Origin: Bacteroidales bacterium
GTDB taxonomy: Bacteria; Bacteroidota; Bacteroidia; Bacteroidales; UBA12077
Assembly: GCA_019038645.1 (NCBI GenBank)
Contig: JAHOYT010000046.1
Coordinates: 1-64,000, forward strand
Direction: 5' to 3'
DNA length: 64,000 bases
Translations under genes and position numbers: made by a program
Shown: one piece after another, positions 54,802 to 64,000 of the stretch
How positions within the stretch are numbered: position 1 is the stretch's first letter
How the letters are laid out: every line of letters begins with the position of its first letter
Notes under the pieces: model-generated
Databases searched by the model: none
What the model saw: the letters and a program-made list of their open reading frames with translations, nothing else
What the model was told of the DNA's origin: nothing

Positions 54802-57099
54802 ATGCATTTCTGTAAGTTCATTATTTTCATTACTATATTTATTATAGGCTATAGCAATATTTCGTTTGCTCAAGAAGAAAATAAATATAAATTAAAAGTG
54901 CTTCAAGAAAGCACCAATCAGCCTATTCAATATGCCAATGTAATTTGGCGTGATCTTAAAAATATTCAATTACAAGGAGGTACTATATCCGATACTCAAG
55001 GAGATATTCAAATTAATAAAATAAATAACGATGTAGTAATACTTTCAGTTTCGTGTTTAGGTTATAAATCATTTAATGACACTGTTTTGCTTTCGCAAAC
55101 ACAAGAAATCTATTTACATGAAGATATTTTTAATTTGGAACAGGTTACTGTTACAGGAACCAGAACTCCATATACATTAAAGAAAGCACCGGTACTTACA
55201 CAAATAATTTCTAATAAGGAAATTGAAACTGTTGATGCCATTACAATATTAAATGTTCTGGAAACCGAAATTCCTGGATTTGAAATGTCCCAGAAAGGAT
55301 ACGGGGCAGCAATAAGTATGCAAGGTTTGGATGCAAACTACACCCTAATTCTAATGGATGGTGAGCGTATGGCTGGTGAAACCGAAGGGAATATTGATTA
55401 TTCAAAAATTAATGCTGGTAATATTGAACGAATTGAAATTATTCGTGGAGCTAGTTCTACATTATATGGATCAAGTGCAATGGGTGGCGTTATTAACATT
55501 ATTACCAAAAAACCTAAAAACAAAATAGATTTGAATGTTAATTTGAGATATGCAGAATTAAATCAGCAAAATTTCACAAAATTAGAACTGGAACAAGAAG
55601 ATGACGGTGATACCCGGTTATATAAACGAAGACATGACTTACCAAACTTAAATGGGAATATAAATTTCGGAATCCGAAATGAAAAATTTTACAGTAATAC
55701 CTTCCTAAATTTTAAAAGCGCAGATGGATATCAACTTTATGATTCTAAAAGCAATTTAAAATACTATCCCACATCTGACACTACCATAATTGATAATGAG
55801 AATACGGGTACTGCTACAAGCAATATTAACGGTTTTATGGATTACACTATTTCGCAAAAGCTAGGCTATGACTCCGGGGGAAAATGGGCACATGAATTAA
55901 GAGCTAATTATTACGAGCACGAAGATTTTGATTTTGATAATAATAGTATTCACAACCTGTTCAGAAACTTTTCCATTGCCGGAAATACAAAGTATAGTTT
56001 CAATTCTGAACAAGGACTAAACCTTACATTAAATCATGATACTTACAATAAGTATGATGTATTCGACAAATCAAATGTTGAAAACCAAATGTATAGACAA
56101 ACTTTTAATAATATTAAATTAAGCTATACAGGAAAATTAGGGGAAAAACATAATTTACTGGCTGGTTTTGAAAACTTGTATGAAGAATTAGGTACTGATA
56201 TGTTCGATTCGACTCAAATAATGCATAACAAAAGTACAAACGATATTGTATTGCTTTTACAGGATGAGTTTAGCGTAACTGAAAATATTATGATTGTGGC
56301 AGGAATTAGAAATGGCTGGCATACAGCTTATAATTACTACATTACTCCATCTGTTACTGCCAAATACTCATTGAATCCATTTAATATTAGATTATCATAT
56401 GCAAGAGGATTCCGTTCTCCAAGTTTAAAAGAGCTTTATACCAATTGGGATCACTTAGGTATGTTTCAAATTATTGGCAATCCTGACTTAACACCAGAAC
56501 AAAATAACTATTATGCATTTTCTACTGATTACACAAATATTAAGAATCATATTAATGTAACACTAATAGCTTCTTACAACCATATTTATAATAAAATTGG
56601 CGGCTACTGGACTGATAATCAGAAACTATTCGTTTACACTAACCTGGATGAATTGTCAGCATTTAACATAGAATCTATTTTAAAATGGAAATTCTATAAA
56701 GGTTTTACATTAAAAAGCGGCTACGTTTATTCATGGATAGAACAAAAAAATGAAGAGTATAATTTATCTGCACTCAGTCCGCATGCTTTCACTTCACAAC
56801 TTTCTTACAGTTTAACACACAATAAATATCAATTAACTGCAAATATTTCCGGTAAAATAACCGGTAATAAGGAGTATCATGTTTTGGATGATGATGACGG
56901 GTACTTTCCGGGAGAATATTATCGTGTTAAACTACCAACATATTCAATCTGGAATGTAACAATTAACCAAAACTATTTAAGATATTCAATAAATGCCGGA
57001 GTAAAAAACTTATTTGATTATATGGCCCCAATTACAAATTTTAATACATCGACAAGCCCTGGCAGAAGATTTTTTATAAGCATAGGATATAAATTTTAA
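54802..57099 (+). CDS. TonB-dependent receptor, heme-receptor-like
   Basis: Outer-membrane receptor of 765 aa. Start at 54802 gives the signal peptide (HFCKFIIFITIFIIGYSNIS); an in-frame TTG at 54760 is unlikely. Residues about 25-115 form a carboxypeptidase-regulatory-like domain, ending near VTVTGTRTPYTL; the plug (about 120-230) has SMQGLDANYTLILMDGERMA and IEIIRGASSTLYGSSAMGGV. The barrel carries YARGFRSPSLKELYTNWDHL and GNPDLTPEQN, corresponding to the FRAP and NPNL boxes of heme receptors such as HmuR, with a His (WDHLG) between, as heme-binding receptors have. Ends in an aromatic residue (GYKF). A HmuY-like lipoprotein follows 33 bp later, which supports heme uptake. Confidence 0.85.
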   Translation: MHFCKFIIFITIFIIGYSNISFAQEENKYKLKVLQESTNQPIQYANVIWRDLKNIQLQGGTISDTQGDIQINKINNDVVILSVSCLGYKSFNDTVLLSQTQEIYLHEDIFNLEQVTVTGTRTPYTLKKAPVLTQIISNKEIETVDAITILNVLETEIPGFEMSQKGYGAAISMQGLDANYTLILMDGERMAGETEGNIDYSKINAGNIERIEIIRGASSTLYGSSAMGGVINIITKKPKNKIDLNVNLRYAELNQQNFTKLELEQEDDGDTRLYKRRHDLPNLNGNINFGIRNEKFYSNTFLNFKSADGYQLYDSKSNLKYYPTSDTTIIDNENTGTATSNINGFMDYTISQKLGYDSGGKWAHELRANYYEHEDFDFDNNSIHNLFRNFSIAGNTKYSFNSEQGLNLTLNHDTYNKYDVFDKSNVENQMYRQTFNNIKLSYTGKLGEKHNLLAGFENLYEELGTDMFDSTQIMHNKSTNDIVLLLQDEFSVTENIMIVAGIRNGWHTAYNYYITPSVTAKYSLNPFNIRLSYARGFRSPSLKELYTNWDHLGMFQIIGNPDLTPEQNNYYAFSTDYTNIKNHINVTLIASYNHIYNKIGGYWTDNQKLFVYTNLDELSAFNIESILKWKFYKGFTLKSGYVYSWIEQKNEEYNLSALSPHAFTSQLSYSLTHNKYQLTANISGKITGNKEYHVLDDDDGYFPGEYYRVKLPTYSIWNVTINQNYLRYSINAGVKNLFDYMAPITNFNTSTSPGRRFFISIGYKF

Positions 57100-57132
57100 C
57101 AAAATAATTATTCACTACTAAACCAAAAAAAG

Positions 57133-57741
57133 ATGAAAAGAACTAGTTTATTATTAATTACTGTATTATTTAGTGCAGTTTATTTATTTACAGCATGCGA
57201 GGAAGAAGATAATATAATTCCGGCTACTGTAGGAACCATAACGGTCGATGCATCCGATTATAGCAGTTGGGTATATTTTTCATTTAAAGATGATACAGTT
57301 GTAACTGTGACAGATTTTGAGAACTCTACTGATTGGGATATAGGTTTCCATCGCTCTGATTTAAGACTAAATTGTGGAATGTCTGGCACAGGACTTGGGG
57401 GGAGTTATGCTACAGGGATAACCAACTTTGATGAAGTTATTACTGCTCCGGAAACAGGTTATTCACTAAACGATATGATTGAAATTGCTACTGACATTTC
57501 AACTTTTCCTCCGGGTATGGAAACTGTACCGGGCGATACTATTCTGGCTAACTGGATTAGTTTTGAAATAGGAGCAAGTGGCCCGGAATATACTTATAGC
57601 AACGAAATTTTCATTATAAAAACGGCGGATGGCAAATATGCAAAAATATGGCTAAAAGATTACTTTAACGATGAAGCACAAGGTGGTCATATAACCATGA
57701 AATATTTGTATCAAACTGAAGGAAATACAAAATTGGATTAA
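57133..57741 (+). CDS. HmuY-like heme-binding lipoprotein
   Basis: Predicted surface lipoprotein of 202 aa with lipobox LFTAC (C22). Resembles HmuY-family proteins: VDASDYSSWVYFSFKDDTVV and NSTDWDIGFHRSDLRLNCGM, then GTGLGGSYATG. HmuY of Porphyromonas passes heme to HmuR, and here a receptor with heme-type motifs is just upstream. The only histidines are H73 and one near residue 185; the middle region where HmuY places its two heme-binding histidines has none, but has Met115 and Met129. Some HmuY relatives use Met ligands, so this may be one, or the ligand may differ. A strong terminator follows at 57770-57796. Confidence 0.75.
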   Translation: MKRTSLLLITVLFSAVYLFTACEEEDNIIPATVGTITVDASDYSSWVYFSFKDDTVVTVTDFENSTDWDIGFHRSDLRLNCGMSGTGLGGSYATGITNFDEVITAPETGYSLNDMIEIATDISTFPPGMETVPGDTILANWISFEIGASGPEYTYSNEIFIIKTADGKYAKIWLKDYFNDEAQGGHITMKYLYQTEGNTKLD

Positions 57742-57769
57742 ATAATTTCACTTATACTAATTACAAAAT

Positions 57770-57796
57770 AAAGTCTCTCAAATTTGAGAGACTTTT
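57770..57796 (+). terminator. Terminator of the heme-type locus
   Basis: AAAGTCTCTCA (57770-57780), AATT loop, TGAGAGACTTT (57785-57795), then a T and an AT-rich tract: an 11-bp perfect stem. Lies 29 bp after the HmuY-like gene. Confidence 0.9.
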
Positions 57797-57903
57797 ATTA
57801 TATAGCGAAATTCTCATACTAAATTAATAAATAGTTTTTCTTTAAAACTTGACTAATTATCATTTGTCTTGTAACTTGAGGCCATAATTTAAAAACTTAA
57901 AAT

Positions 57904-58623
57904 TTGAAGAAACATCAAACCTTAATCTATATAACGCTTTTTGCAATTTCAATGGGAATTTTTGAAGGTGCTGTTGTGATCTATCTCAGAGCTCTTTATT
58001 ATCCTGCAGGATTTGCTTTTCCTCTAACACCAATTGACAATTATATTGCAATTACTGAAATAGTACGCGAATTTGCTTCATTAATTATGTTGCTATCCGT
58101 TGGAATTATTGCAGGTAAAAACTTTTCACAACGATTTGCCTGGTTTATATATTCATTCGCAGTTTGGGATATTATCTATTATGTGTTTTTGTGGTTAATG
58201 TTATCATGGCCGGAAAGTCTCTTAACCTGGGATATTCTGTTTCTTTTGCCTGTTACGTGGACAGGTCCTGTTATAGCTCCTGTATTAGTATCTATATTAA
58301 TGATTTTGTTAGCTATGGTTATTTATTACTTTAATCTTAAAAGCAATTTTAAAGTAAGAATATTACGAAAAGAGTGGATGATGTTAATACTTGGGTCCTT
58401 TTTTGTTTTTGTATCATTTATTTGGGATTATTGCCAGTTTCTTATCAAGAATATTTCATTATCCGAATTACGGGAAAAATCATTTACAAACAAACTTTTC
58501 GATCTTTCAGTAAAATATGTTCCTGAAAAATTTACATGGATTATTTTTCTTTCAGGAGTACTGGTGTTGTGTTTTGCTTTATCTCTATTTGTTTTAAGAA
58601 ATAAAAAAAGCGAAACTTACTAG
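57904..58623 (+). CDS. Integral membrane protein of unknown function
   Basis: 239-aa protein with about six or seven transmembrane segments and a TTG start (MKKHQTLIYITLFAISMGIF). GIFEGAVVIYLRALYYPAGF near residue 18-37 contains a Glu and Arg within the first membrane region; EIVREFASLIMLLSVGIIAG, SQRFAWFIYSFAVWDIIYYV and WDILFLLPVTWTGPVIAPVL follow. I do not recognise the family. It is a single gene between two terminators, so it has its own control; the TTG start and the hydrophobic charge pairs suggest a transporter or sensor, but no function is proposed. Confidence 0.7.
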   Translation: MKKHQTLIYITLFAISMGIFEGAVVIYLRALYYPAGFAFPLTPIDNYIAITEIVREFASLIMLLSVGIIAGKNFSQRFAWFIYSFAVWDIIYYVFLWLMLSWPESLLTWDILFLLPVTWTGPVIAPVLVSILMILLAMVIYYFNLKSNFKVRILRKEWMMLILGSFFVFVSFIWDYCQFLIKNISLSELREKSFTNKLFDLSVKYVPEKFTWIIFLSGVLVLCFALSLFVLRNKKSETY

Positions 58624-58636
58624 CTGCGCTTTTTTT
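58603..58636 (+). terminator. Terminator overlapping the end of the membrane-protein gene
   Basis: AAAAAAAGCG (58603-58612) pairs with CGCTTTTTTT (58627-58636) around a 14-base loop that includes the stop codon. Works in both directions between the convergent membrane-protein and S9 peptidase genes. Confidence 0.7.
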
Positions 58637-58650
58637 ATGTTTAATAATCC

Positions 58651-60777
58651 TTATTTTTTAATTCCAAGTTGTTGAAAAATAAATGCATATTCCATTGCAT
58701 ATTCCTTAAGTGCTTCAAATCTTCCTGATGCTCCTCCATGTCCTACATCCATATTAGTATGCAACAATAAAACATTATCATCAGTTTTTGATTCCCTTAA
58801 TTTAGCAACCCATTTTGCAGGTTCCCAATATTGAACTTGAGAATCGTGCAAGCCTGTTGTAACAAGCATTGCCGGATAATCTTGTTCTTTTACCTGATCA
58901 TAAGGAGAATAAGATAACATATAATCATAATATTCTTTGTTCTTAGGATTACCCCACTCGTCAAACTCACTGGTTGTTAACGGAATGCTTTCATCCAGCA
59001 TTGTAGTAATTACGTCAACAAATGGAACTGCTGCTATAACTCCCTTATAAAGTTCAGGCTGCATATTCACTATTGCGCCCATTAATAATCCACCAGCACT
59101 TCCTCCCATTGCAAATAACTTTTCAGAGCTGGTATACTTTGATTCAATCAAAAATTCAGCACAATCATTAAAATCTGTAAACGTATTTTTCTTATTAAGT
59201 AACTTACCATCTTCGTACCACGGGCGACCTAAATATTGTCCACCACGAACATGTGCCAGTGCATAAACAAATCCACGATCAAGAAGGCTTAAACGTACTG
59301 TGCTAAAATACGGATCCATAGTAGCTCCGTATGAACCATAAGCATAAATTAATGCAGGATTATTCCCGTTCAGTTCAATTCCTTTGCGATAAACAACAGA
59401 CATAGGTATTTTAGTTCCATCATCAGCAGTTGCCCATAGCCTTTTTGTTTCATAATTGGCAGGGTTAAAATTACCAATAACTTCCTGTTGTTTTTTGAGC
59501 TCTTTCTCACGTGTTTTCATGTTATAGTCGAAAGTAGAACTCGGAGTTGTCATTGATGAGTATCCAAATCTCAATAAATCAGTACCTAATTCAGGATTAG
59601 TTGAAACATATGCCATATAAACTTCTTCCTCAAAATTTATATAATGTTCTTCTTTGGTTTTCTGGTTAATAATTCTAATTTTTGAAAGACCCTGTTCACG
59701 TTCTTCTACTACTAAAAACTCTTTAAATAACTCAATACTTTCAAGAAAAACATCTTCTCTGTGAGCAATTAACTCTTCCCAGTTTTCTTTTTCAGTTTTC
59801 TTAACTGAAGTTCTCATTAAACGGAAATTTTTGGCATCCAGATTTGTTTTAATGTAAAAACAATCTCCAAAATGAGATACTGAATATTCAAGTCCTCTTT
59901 CTCTTTTCTGAATAATTTTAAAATCTCCATTTGGATCATCTGTATCCAAAAATTGGTATTCTTCAGCCATCGTACTGTAAGAACTTATGATTATATATTT
60001 ATCTGATTTAGTTCTCCAAACACTTGTTCCAAAAGTTTCATCAGATTCGTTGAATATTTCTTTATCCTTAGCAAAATCTTCGCCCAAAGTATGTCTGAAA
60101 ATCTTATTTGATCTTAATGTTCCGTCATCTTTTGTTGTATAAAACATTGTTTTATTATCATTAGCCCACGCAACAGAACCTGTGGTTACAATCAATTTAT
60201 CTTTACATATCTCTCCTGTTTCCAGATTCTTAATATTTATAGTATATTTTCTACGGCTAACTGTATCAACTCCATATGCTAAAAGTTTATTGTCAGGGCT
60301 TATGCTCAAACCTCTTACTCTATAATAATCATATCCTGTCGCCATTTCATTTACATTCAGCATAATTTCCTCTTCGGCTTCTAATGAAGTTTTCTTTCGG
60401 CAATAAATCGGATATTCTTTCCCTTCCTCGTATCGGGTGTAATAAAAGTATCCATTCTTTTCATAAGGTACTGACTCATCTGTCTCTTTAATTCTCGATT
60501 TCATTTCATGAAAAAGATTCTCCTGAAATTTTTCGGTTGGTTTCAATACTGATTTCGTATATGCATTTTCATCTTCGAGGTATTTTATAACCTCCGGATT
60601 TTCTCTTTCATTTAACCAAAAATAATTATCTATTCTAGTATCTTCATGAATAGTTAATTCCTTTGCTATCTTTTTTGCAATAGGAGGATTCATCTTAGTT
60701 TCACCTGTACATGATGACATAATTATTATAATCAAAATAATTATACCTATATTTTTAATCGAAATATCTTTTCTCAT
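58651..60777 (-). CDS. Prolyl oligopeptidase-family lipoprotein (oligopeptidase B-like)
   Basis: Serine peptidase of family S9A, cutting short peptides, probably after basic residues. Lipoprotein signal ends IIIIMSSC (C23), so it is an envelope enzyme. The propeller (about 80-410) follows an N-terminal stretch HEDTRIDNYFWLNERENPEV, typical of oligopeptidase B. The catalytic domain (about 440-708) has the nucleophile in MGGSAGGLLMGAIVNMQPEL, the Asp near TGLHDSQVQYWEPAKWVAKL and the His in NMDVGHGGASGR. Length 708 aa matches the family. Single gene; convergent with the membrane-protein gene. Confidence 0.95.
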   Translation of the reverse strand: MRKDISIKNIGIIILIIIIMSSCTGETKMNPPIAKKIAKELTIHEDTRIDNYFWLNERENPEVIKYLEDENAYTKSVLKPTEKFQENLFHEMKSRIKETDESVPYEKNGYFYYTRYEEGKEYPIYCRKKTSLEAEEEIMLNVNEMATGYDYYRVRGLSISPDNKLLAYGVDTVSRRKYTINIKNLETGEICKDKLIVTTGSVAWANDNKTMFYTTKDDGTLRSNKIFRHTLGEDFAKDKEIFNESDETFGTSVWRTKSDKYIIISSYSTMAEEYQFLDTDDPNGDFKIIQKRERGLEYSVSHFGDCFYIKTNLDAKNFRLMRTSVKKTEKENWEELIAHREDVFLESIELFKEFLVVEEREQGLSKIRIINQKTKEEHYINFEEEVYMAYVSTNPELGTDLLRFGYSSMTTPSSTFDYNMKTREKELKKQQEVIGNFNPANYETKRLWATADDGTKIPMSVVYRKGIELNGNNPALIYAYGSYGATMDPYFSTVRLSLLDRGFVYALAHVRGGQYLGRPWYEDGKLLNKKNTFTDFNDCAEFLIESKYTSSEKLFAMGGSAGGLLMGAIVNMQPELYKGVIAAVPFVDVITTMLDESIPLTTSEFDEWGNPKNKEYYDYMLSYSPYDQVKEQDYPAMLVTTGLHDSQVQYWEPAKWVAKLRESKTDDNVLLLHTNMDVGHGGASGRFEALKEYAMEYAFIFQQLGIKK

Positions 60778-60878
60778 AATTATTTAGTTTTTAGATTTAA
60801 TGTAAATTTATGTATTATTTTATTGTTATTTAATGCTTTTAAAATTCTATACATTCATTATATCAATTAATTGTTACT

Positions 60879-61079
60879 ATGTACGAAAGAAAACTTACAA
60901 GATCGCGCGATAAGTTTATTGCAGGCGTTTGCGCAGGAATAGCTGAGTATTTTGGCTGGGATATTGCTTTGGTTAGAATCCTTTATCTGGTTATTAGTAT
61001 TTTTAGTGCAGCGTTTCCCGGAATAATTGTATATGTTATACTATGGATTGTAATGCCTGAAAAACAAAACTTGTATTAA
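60879..61079 (+). CDS. PspC-domain small membrane protein
   Basis: 66-aa protein, PspC domain: KLTRSRDKFIAGVCAGIAEY, FGWDIALVRILYLVISIFSA (aromatic/Gly and helix), then a membrane segment ending VILWIVMPEKQN. PspC proteins are envelope-stress sensors or regulators of PspA in other bacteria; no pspA or pspB is nearby. Start is ATG, 101 bp from the divergent peptidase gene. Confidence 0.92.
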   Translation: MYERKLTRSRDKFIAGVCAGIAEYFGWDIALVRILYLVISIFSAAFPGIIVYVILWIVMPEKQNLY

Positions 61080-61404
61080 TTTTATTTTACTGCGTCATTT
61101 TCAAGAATTTTCTTTTATGGTGAAAACCCACGTAGTTAAACTTATTTAAGTAAATCTCGTCAAACAATCATGTTATTTCGTCAATATTTTTTGTTTTTGC
61201 TATAATTTTTGAATGCTTTTTAAACGAAATTATCTTGACCTTAACCTTATTTCATGAGAAAGCAACTAATACTCTCTCCTGTTTTTTTATTATATACTTT
61301 TAATATTCATTTATTTAAATTGTGCAGAATCTGCTATATTTACCACCAAGCCCAAAATACATTTAGAATCAATGCTAAAAAAATTTAGATATATTTGAGT
61401 TATA
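61080..61404. other. Spacer ahead of the hybrid kinase, no gene
   Basis: No gene or strong hairpin. At 61120-61135 a short ACCCACGTAGTT-like tract is followed by ACTTATTTAAGT (61140-61151), an imperfect dyad that could be an operator. A perfect -7 box TATATTTG lies at 61390-61397, 8 bp before the kinase ATG, which is too close for a leader and so probably not functional, unless the message is leaderless. Confidence 0.35.
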
Positions 61405-63282
61405 ATGAGGAAAATTACCAGAATTTTAAATAACATAATAACAGGAGGGATTTCCAGAAGCTATGAATCAGAGGTCCTAAGAAAAACTATTATCATAAAT
61501 TTGTTTTCTGTTATAGGAATTATATTCATGGTTTTTTATGGAATTAAAACGATTGTCAATTATAATGTTACTTATGGTCTAATCATATTTTCATTTGGAG
61601 CTTTCATTTTATGTGCGTTTTTGTATATGCGTATTACAAAAAAGTTTATTGTAACAGGGCATTCTCTTGTAATTATGTTTGGTGTATTTCTTCATTACTT
61701 ATTAATTAATGGAGGGGAAGATAATACTGCATTTTTATGGTATTATATATTTCCTGTAATTAGTTTATTTATTTTAGGATTAAGTAGAGGAATAATCTTT
61801 ATAGCTATTCTTTTTACAATTACGGTTTCTCTTTTATTTATTGATCCGGATTTTATGGCTGATTATGGTAATAATCTGAGATCAAGATTCATACCTACAT
61901 TCATTGCGGTTACATCTATGTCAATAATTTTTGAGTTTGTAAGAAAAAATACTTATAAAGCATTAACCGAAACCAATAATAAAAAAACATTTTATTTGAA
62001 TAAAGTTATGGAGCAACAACAGGAAATTGTTCTCCAATCTGCTAAATTAAAAATTGCAAATAAAGAACTTGAGCAACACAGAAATCAATTAGAAGAACTA
62101 GTACAGAAAAGAACCGAGGAATTAGAAATTGCCAAAGAAAAAGCAGAAGAATCTGATAAGCTTAAATCAGCCTTTCTTGCGAATATGTCGCACGAAATTA
62201 GAACCCCGATGAATGCTATTATAGGTTTTTCCAATTTGTTAATTGATCCTGAAATTGAGGAAAATTTAAAAAAGGAAATGGTTTCTCATTTAATTACTAA
62301 CACAAACTCATTAATGAAATTGATTGAAGATATTATTAATATCTCAAAAATTGAATCCGGTCAACTTACAGCAAATATTAAAAAAGTTGATATTCACCAG
62401 GCACTGACCGAAATTCATGAAGAATTTATTGAAAAAAATGAGTTCTCTGAAAAAAACCGCATTGAGCTTATCCCTGATAATGATTTGAATAATGAACTAT
62501 TGGAAATTAATACAGATATTTCACATTTTAAACAAATATTTTCAAATCTTTTAGATAATGCTTTTAAGTTTACCGATAAAGGCAAAATTCATTTCGGATA
62601 TAATAAAGTAATTAATGGCAATAAAGAATTTCTCCAATTCTATGTAAAAGATTCAGGAATAGGTTTGTCTGAAAAACAACAGGACTTAATATTCCATCGT
62701 TTTAACAAAGCTGAAATTAGTAAGCAAAAACTATATCGTGGAGCTGGTTTAGGATTAAGCATAAGCAAAAGTCTTGTGGAAATACTTGGGGGAGAAATAT
62801 GGGTTAAGTCTGAAGAAAACAGAGGCGCAATATTTAATTTTACAATACCTTATAATAACTCTGAAACAATAGAAAAAAAATTTAAATCCAGGAAGAATAT
62901 TTCGACCGGATACAATTGGGAAAACAAATCGATATTAATTGCCGAAGATGAAGAAAGCAATTTTCAATATCTGAATATATTACTAACCAAAACAGGTGCA
63001 AATGTTTTTCACGCTAAAAACGGTCAGGAAGCTATTGATATTGTTAAAACCCAAAATGTCGATGCTATATTAATGGATATTAAAATGCCCATAATGAATG
63101 GACTGGAGGCTACCAAACATATTAAAGCTTTGGGCAGGAAAATCCCAATTATAGCACAAACAGCATTTACGTTTGAGTTTGAAGAAAATATAAGTATCGA
63201 CTCCGGATGCGATGCGTACATACCAAAACCAGTACGTGGCGCAAAATTACTTTCGTTACTGGATGAATTCTTCAACGAATAG
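61405..63282 (+). CDS. Hybrid sensor histidine kinase/response regulator
   Basis: Membrane-bound signalling protein of 625 aa. Residues about 25-180 form five or six membrane segments without a large periplasmic domain. A coiled coil (about 195-250) links to HisKA with phospho-acceptor H263 ([20 protein letters not shown]), HATPase with N-box [33 protein letters not shown] and [18 protein letters not shown], then a receiver domain (about 508-622) with D558 in [17 protein letters not shown] and acidic pair in [10 protein letters not shown]. No DNA-binding domain, so a separate partner is needed. The incomplete propeller-type sensor gene follows 116 bp later. Confidence 0.95.
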   Translation: MRKITRILNNIITGGISRSYESEVLRKTIIINLFSVIGIIFMVFYGIKTIVNYNVTYGLIIFSFGAFILCAFLYMRITKKFIVTGHSLVIMFGVFLHYLLINGGEDNTAFLWYYIFPVISLFILGLSRGIIFIAILFTITVSLLFIDPDFMADYGNNLRSRFIPTFIAVTSMSIIFEFVRKNTYKALTETNNKKTFYLNKVMEQQQEIVLQSAKLKIANKELEQHRNQLEELVQKRTEELEIAKEKAEESDKLKSAFLANMSHEIRTPMNAIIGFSNLLIDPEIEENLKKEMVSHLITNTNSLMKLIEDIINISKIESGQLTANIKKVDIHQALTEIHEEFIEKNEFSEKNRIELIPDNDLNNELLEINTDISHFKQIFSNLLDNAFKFTDKGKIHFGYNKVINGNKEFLQFYVKDSGIGLSEKQQDLIFHRFNKAEISKQKLYRGAGLGLSISKSLVEILGGEIWVKSEENRGAIFNFTIPYNNSETIEKKFKSRKNISTGYNWENKSILIAEDEESNFQYLNILLTKTGANVFHAKNGQEAIDIVKTQNVDAILMDIKMPIMNGLEATKHIKALGRKIPIIAQTAFTFEFEENISIDSGCDAYIPKPVRGAKLLSLLDEFFNE

Positions 63283-63398
63283 TTAACGTATATCACCTCA
63301 TTGTTGTTATCTACCAAAAACATAAAGACTTATTTGCTAAAGTTCTTTTTTTTCAATAATTTATCACTGTTTTAAATCAAACCTAAACCTTACTTTGG

Positions 63399-64000
63399 AT
63401 GAGATATATATGTATTTATATATTAGCTTTTGGTATAAGTATTATTTCTTTCAATCTTTTTTCACAAAACAATTCAGAACAAGGCAATCCATTCATTACC
63501 AATTATTCTCCAAGAGATTACAAAGGCTCCGGACAAAACTGGGCCATTGTTCAGGATAGTCGTGGTGTTATGTATTTTGGAAACGGAGATAAGGGCATTA
63601 TGCAATTTGATGGTGAGAATTTTCGGTTTTCAAGAATACCAAATAACTCAACGGTACGATCCCTGGCAATTGATAAAAATGACAGAATTTATATTGGAGG
63701 AATAGGCGAAATAGGATATTTACAATCAGATAGCAGCGGCAAATTAAAATATATTTCATATCTCGATAAATTAGACGAAAAAGATAAAAAATTCTCTGAT
63801 GTGTGGGCAACATTTAATACTTCTGATGGAACTTATTTTTATACAGATAATATAATCTTTTTCATAAATGATAATGAAGTAAAAACCTGGTATCCAAAAA
63901 ATTCATCTTTTTTTCTTGCTTATATGGCAAATAATGAATTATACGTGCATGAATCCGGTTATGGATTAATGCGTATAAACCCTGATTGGGAACTTGAATT
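63399..64000 (+). CDS. Propeller-type two-component sensor/regulator, N-terminal part only
   Basis: Partial gene, open in frame to the window end (200 codons seen). ATG at 63399 gives a signal peptide (RYICIYILAFGISIISFNLF, cleaved near SQ). What follows, such as GSGQNWAIVQDSRGVMYFGN, GIMQFDGENFRFSRIPNNST and SLAIDKNDRIYIGGIGEIGY, is typical of two-component-regulator propeller repeats (Reg_prop). Such sensors end with a Y_Y_Y domain and then a histidine kinase or DNA-binding domain, beyond the window. Close spacing to the hybrid kinase (116 bp) suggests related signalling. The likely function is ligand sensing in the periplasm. Confidence 0.85.
   Translation, partial: MRYICIYILAFGISIISFNLFSQNNSEQGNPFITNYSPRDYKGSGQNWAIVQDSRGVMYFGNGDKGIMQFDGENFRFSRIPNNSTVRSLAIDKNDRIYIGGIGEIGYLQSDSSGKLKYISYLDKLDEKDKKFSDVWATFNTSDGTYFYTDNIIFFINDNEVKTWYPKNSSFFLAYMANNELYVHESGYGLMRINPDWELE

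Noticed and set aside
61390-61397. Promoter of the hybrid kinase gene
   Set aside because: The -7 box lies only 8 bp from the ATG and has no -33 partner; a chance match in AT-rich DNA is more likely.

Overview
The window is chromosomal DNA from an AT-rich member of the Bacteroidota. Evidence: type IX secretion sorting domains, a SusC/SusD pair, the short Bacteroidota-type primary sigma factor and RNA polymerase omega, a PorD/DUF4835 gene, an almost complete lack of Shine-Dalgarno sites, and several TAnnTTTG promoter boxes. The mix (histidine catabolism, T9SS, heme uptake, sulfotransferases) would suit a Marinilabiliales/Bacteroidales-like organism, but the exact order cannot be read from the sequence. 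No prophage, insertion sequence, CRISPR array or rRNA was seen; one tRNA is present.

Layout. 1-2.7 kb: two T9SS cargo proteins, one with an arylsulfotransferase-like propeller. 2.7-4.9 kb: a sulfotransferase coupled to a KAS III-like condensing enzyme. 5.3-11.2 kb: a SusC/SusD nutrient-uptake operon with a third lipoprotein. 11.4-17.7 kb: histidine degradation (formimidoyltransferase-cyclodeaminase, imidazolonepropionase), facing a YfcC/DcuC-type carrier and an Omp85-like barrel. 17.7-17.9 kb: a cluster of small hairpins between convergent genes. 17.9-25.4 kb: a DUF819 membrane protein, fabI, and the bamD-omega-coaBC-porD-recN set. 25.5-35.8 kb: an alpha-oxoamine synthase, trxB, tRNA-Pro, a secreted nuclease, uvrB, rpoD, a DegQ-type protease, dapF and an S9 hydrolase. 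35.9-44.2 kb: gyrB, a beta-barrel/TPR pair, and ftsE coupled to a 67-residue protein.

44.2-51.6 kb is a surface-glycan cluster: flippase, GT4 glycosyltransferase, sulfotransferase, two polysaccharide deacetylases, a FemAB/GNAT-like protein and an FkbM methyltransferase. mutS2 lies just upstream. 54.3-57.7 kb looks like a heme-uptake locus: a small membrane protein, a TonB-dependent receptor with heme-receptor motifs, and a HmuY-like lipoprotein. 57.9-64 kb: an orphan membrane protein, an oligopeptidase B-like lipoprotein, a PspC protein, a hybrid histidine kinase, and the start of a propeller-type sensor that runs off the window.

Most housekeeping genes are confidently assigned. The least understood parts are the KAS III/sulfotransferase pair, the barrel/TPR pair, the small proteins ahead of ftsE and the heme receptor, and two intergenic dyad-rich elements. 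I did not find a clearly new defence or mobile system.
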